A stretch of 40,979 nucleotides of DNA. It comes from a virus. Of the stretch, positions 39,595 to 40,979 are shown piece after piece. The stretch covers positions 1 to 40,979 of IMG/VR virus record IMGVR_UViG_3300031918_000064. One strand, written 5' to 3'. The position numbers were made by a program, and so were the translations under genes. The stretch's first letter is position 1; the number at the start of each line of letters is the position of its first letter. The notes under the pieces were generated by a model. It did not search any database. It worked only from the letters and a program-made list of their open reading frames with translations, and was not told the DNA's origin.

Positions 39595-40242
39595 TGGAAT
39601 AAAGAATTGAGTATTTCGGCGGTATGCGTGTTGGACTTAGGTTTTGATGCGCCAGGGGGCTCCGGACGGCTGGGGCAGAAACACTCCCCGGGTGGGGCTG
39701 GGGGCTGAGACTGAGTCCATCTTGCCGTCTCAACTGGACTCGGTTTATGAATCTGAAAGCTGAAAAGATGAAAGGCAAATAGCATGTGCTGATTCTATTA
39801 GCTTTATTTCTATGAATAGGGTTACATAATGGTCGTTATCAGAAGCTGGAGACCATCTGAGGCCAGCAAACCCGCTCTGTCAATGGATCTAGGGACCGAT
39901 GACTGAATGGAGCATGCCTCATGCTGAGCATTGAGTAGCTTTGGCCATTGGGTTGGATGAGGCCCATACCTGACTCGGCGCACCACCGCTGCATCTCTCC
40001 GATCTTCCATCACCGCCAGTGAGATTGGAATGGGAGCAAACCCGCGCCAGCATTACCGCTTTCCTATCTTTCTTATAATATGATCATATGTATGTATGTA
40101 ATATGGTAATAAATGATATATGAATAGCTCATATATACGCGTACAAAACACGCGTAATGTAGAAAGTGTTAGAAACGCTGTTCGAAGGGAGAGTGGTTCG
40201 GAACGATTCACTGGTGGTGCGGCCATTCCATAGTGTTCTCTC
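39595..40242. other. Divergent control region between the two arms
   Basis: About 650 bases without a credible gene. Near 39709-39744 there are imperfect inverted pieces (ACTGAGTCC with GGACTCGGT, and GAGAC with GTCTC). At 39911-39925 AGCATG-CCT-CATGCT is a perfect small palindrome. From about 40060 to 40160 the DNA becomes very AT-rich with many palindromes. I see no tRNA. Confidence 0.6.
40078..40156. repeat. AT-rich cluster of inverted repeats, candidate replication origin
   Basis: Four elements lie in 79 bases: ATATGATCATAT (40078-40089, perfect palindrome); three TATG units (40087-40098); ATATATGA-ATAGC-TCATATAT (40116-40136, perfect 8-bp arms); and TACGCGT-ACAAAAC-ACGCGTA (40136-40156, perfect 7-bp arms). 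The surrounding genome is GC-rich, so this easily melted stretch stands out. It fits an origin or a multi-site operator between the arms. Confidence 0.6.
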
Positions 40243-40269
40243 TTGCACAGAGCCAGATTGCCGTATAAT
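40243..40269 (+). promoter_or_regulatory. Promoter of the 73-aa putative DNA-binding gene
   Basis: TTGCAC (40243-40248) and a perfect TATAAT (40264-40269) are separated by 15 bases, shorter than ideal. The site lies about 50 bases before the gene. Confidence 0.6.
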
Positions 40270-40274
40270 TCCCT

Positions 40275-40289
40275 TGACCATCACGGTCA
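40275..40289. promoter_or_regulatory. Operator-like inverted repeat at the transcription start
   Basis: TGACC-ATCAC-GGTCA is a perfect inverted repeat 6 bases after TATAAT, covering the expected transcription start. It is a likely binding site for a dimeric repressor, possibly the product of the next gene. Confidence 0.55.
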
Positions 40290-40320
40290 TCTAATCCATC
40301 TCTCCCTTTTTGGAGGCACC

Positions 40321-40542
40321 ATGCCGACCCACTCCGGTTACAACCCACTGCCCCGTCCATGGTCAACCCTGATCAGATTACTCGGAGGCTACGACGTCCT
40401 TCACTATCTCGTAAATGTTAACTATGGGTCATATTACAGATGGGCCCATGGCGGCGGACTGAAAAAAACTAACCGAAAAATTATGAAACAACTCTTCGAG
40501 AAATATAATTTACCAGTCCCCCGAAATGTGATCAAAAGATAA
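40321..40542 (+). CDS. 73-aa putative helix-turn-helix DNA-binding protein
   Basis: TTTTTGGAGG precedes the ATG at 40321. An in-frame extension to 40243 would run through the promoter. The middle of the protein ('LLGGYDVLHYLVNVNYGSYY', then 'RWAHGGGLKKTNRKIMKQLF') fits a short helix-turn-helix with a basic recognition part, like small Cro-type proteins. The C-terminus is basic. The gene is much more AT-rich than other genes here, which suggests recent acquisition or a different selection regime. An operator-like repeat overlaps its promoter, so it may regulate itself and the two arms. The fold assignment is tentative. Confidence 0.62.
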   Translation: MPTHSGYNPLPRPWSTLIRLLGGYDVLHYLVNVNYGSYYRWAHGGGLKKTNRKIMKQLFEKYNLPVPRNVIKR

Positions 40543-40627
40543 TATTATTAATCACCTATCATGATTTCCATCATCATCGTCACCAAGTTTTTGTAAGTCC
40601 TTTAAAGTCTCGAATCCCACGTTTCCC

Positions 40628-40645
40628 GGTAAGAAAGGTAAGAAG
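40628..40645. repeat. Two tandem 9-bp repeats
   Basis: GGTAAGAAA is followed directly by GGTAAGAAG. Two copies are few, but they could be binding sites for a regulator of the downstream operon. Confidence 0.5.
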
Positions 40646-40690
40646 CTCCAAAATATGAGCCTTTCAATCCTCAAATTTCGTGAATCTTTT

Positions 40691-40748
40691 CCTCTAGGAT
40701 TGGCCTATGACTGGCGTAACCTGTAACTAGGCCGCTGGCCTAGAGGAG
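40691..40748 (+). promoter_or_regulatory. Mutually exclusive hairpins around a ribosome binding site
   Basis: CTAGGCC-GCT-GGCCTAG (40727-40743) is a perfect hairpin that leaves AGGAG (40744-40748) largely open. CCTCTAGG (40691-40698) is instead exactly complementary to CCTAGAGG (40739-40746), which includes part of that site. The two structures compete, so the leader could switch translation of the 27-aa gene. Confidence 0.5.
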
Positions 40749-40754
40749 CACACC

Positions 40755-40838
40755 ATGCCATTCACCCTCACTGAAACCTATGAGCGCTGCTGGGACTTCG
40801 CTGGCATCATCTCCGGTTTCGACTACTACGGCGCATAA
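40755..40838 (+). CDS. 27-aa micro-protein, first frame of the left operon
   Basis: AGGAG precedes the ATG by 6 bases, and a TAA ends the frame 11 bases before the next start. The peptide 'MPFTLTETYERCWDFAGIIS' then 'GFDYYGA' is aromatic-rich. It may be a real micro-protein or a leader peptide whose translation influences the hairpins upstream or the genes beyond. It is the first frame of the operon that crosses the window ends. Confidence 0.5.
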   Translation: MPFTLTETYERCWDFAGIISGFDYYGA

Positions 40839-40839
40839 G

Positions 40840-40979
40840 GAGCCACGTCATGACCAATCATACAGCCGGGCCCTGGCACGTTGACCGCACTGGGGATCAT
40901 CCTATCGTTTACGACCGCGATGGCATGGCCAAGGCCGAAGGTCGCAAGTAATTCCGGGGCCGCTCGCAGCGGTCCCCTA
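40840..40979. repeat. Right copy of 140-bp terminal redundancy
   Basis: This is the same as 1-140 apart from A at 40853 in place of G at 14. The difference changes the second codon of the 33-aa gene from GCC to ACC. It is best treated as one locus when counting genes. Confidence 0.95.
40850..40951 (+). CDS. 33-aa phage micro-protein, right-end copy
   Basis: This copy is identical to the frame at 11-112 except Thr at residue 2. AGGAG lies 7-11 bases before the ATG, just after the stop of the 27-aa frame. It shows that the operon runs across the cut: 27 aa, 33 aa, 60 aa, 493 aa, peptidase. On a circular map these two copies are the same gene. Confidence 0.6.
   Translation: MTNHTAGPWHVDRTGDHPIVYDRDGMAKAEGRK

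Larger units (their letters stand above)
40543..40754 (+). other. Structured leader before the left operon
   Basis: This stretch has no gene. It holds ATAATATTAT (40539-40548, a palindrome spanning the previous stop), a 9-bp tandem repeat at 40628-40645, and alternative hairpins from 40691. A weak promoter candidate is TTGGCC (40700-40705) with TGTAAC (40722-40727). Confidence 0.5.

Noticed and set aside
40060-40160. Possible CRISPR-like or tandem repeat array
   Set aside because: The elements are palindromes of different sequence, with no regular repeat-spacer pattern.
40595-40625. TCTCGAATCCCAC, resembling a tRNA T-loop
   Set aside because: Flanking bases cannot form the T stem, and no acceptor or anticodon stem can be drawn around it.
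1-40979. Integrase, excisionase or prophage attachment site
   Set aside because: No recombinase signature was found on either strand, and the repeated ends are explained by circularity or terminal redundancy.

Overview
This window looks like a complete, or essentially complete, genome of a short-tailed (podovirus-like) double-stranded DNA phage. The first and last 140 bases are the same sequence with one mismatch (position 14 versus 40853). The molecule is therefore a closed or terminally redundant map of about 40.84 kb cut at an arbitrary point inside an operon. The DNA is GC-rich by eye. Promoters have -35/-10 boxes, and there is no phage RNA polymerase, integrase or obvious lysogeny module. 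This suggests a virulent phage of a GC-rich, probably Gram-negative host that uses host sigma-70-type RNA polymerase. The host cannot be named from the sequence.

There are two arms. The plus arm runs from about 40321, through the end of the window and round to 17802. It starts with a small AT-rich putative DNA-binding gene under an operator-like promoter and continues through micro-genes at the redundant junction. Next come an unknown 493-aa protein with an acidic stretch and an M20/M28-type metallopeptidase homologue, ending at a strong terminator (3071-3106). A second transcription unit, with its own promoter near 3400, starts with a DUF932 protein. It continues with several small genes, a GT-A glycosyltransferase with TPR repeats and a winged-helix/CxxC protein. 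It ends with the replication block: a VapE-type primase-helicase, two conserved phage proteins that may be accessory factors, a DnaQ-like exonuclease, a C-family DNA polymerase (DnaE-like), an SNF2-type helicase, a PD-(D/E)XK nuclease and a RyR-domain protein.

The minus arm is the virion and lysis arm. It reads leftward from a TTGACA promoter at 39566-39594 down to 17832. The order is: small leader protein, putative small terminase, large terminase, portal (whose 3' end overlaps another gene by 212 bp), scaffold-like protein, N4-gp56-type major capsid protein, unknown protein, collagen-like/beta-helix tailspike, tail adaptor, P22 gp10-like beta-propeller nozzle protein, GNAT-like protein, three candidate internal/ejection proteins (one of 1457 aa), two beta-rich candidate receptor or decoration proteins, and a lysis-like cluster. 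That cluster has a TM plus coiled-coil protein, a DUF5675 protein, a holin-like protein and a TM protein with a Pro/Ala-rich linker. The two arms converge on a bidirectional terminator at 17805-17834.

The divergent control region (39521-40320) is unlike the rest of the genome. It is AT-rich and holds several perfect inverted repeats between 40078 and 40156, which makes it the best candidate for a replication origin or master switch. The most distinctive elements are the apparently self-contained replication set with a non-canonical VapE P-loop, the metallopeptidase, the RyR protein, the portal gene overlap, the lysis cluster without a classical endolysin, and the structured leader in front of a 27-aa micro-gene.
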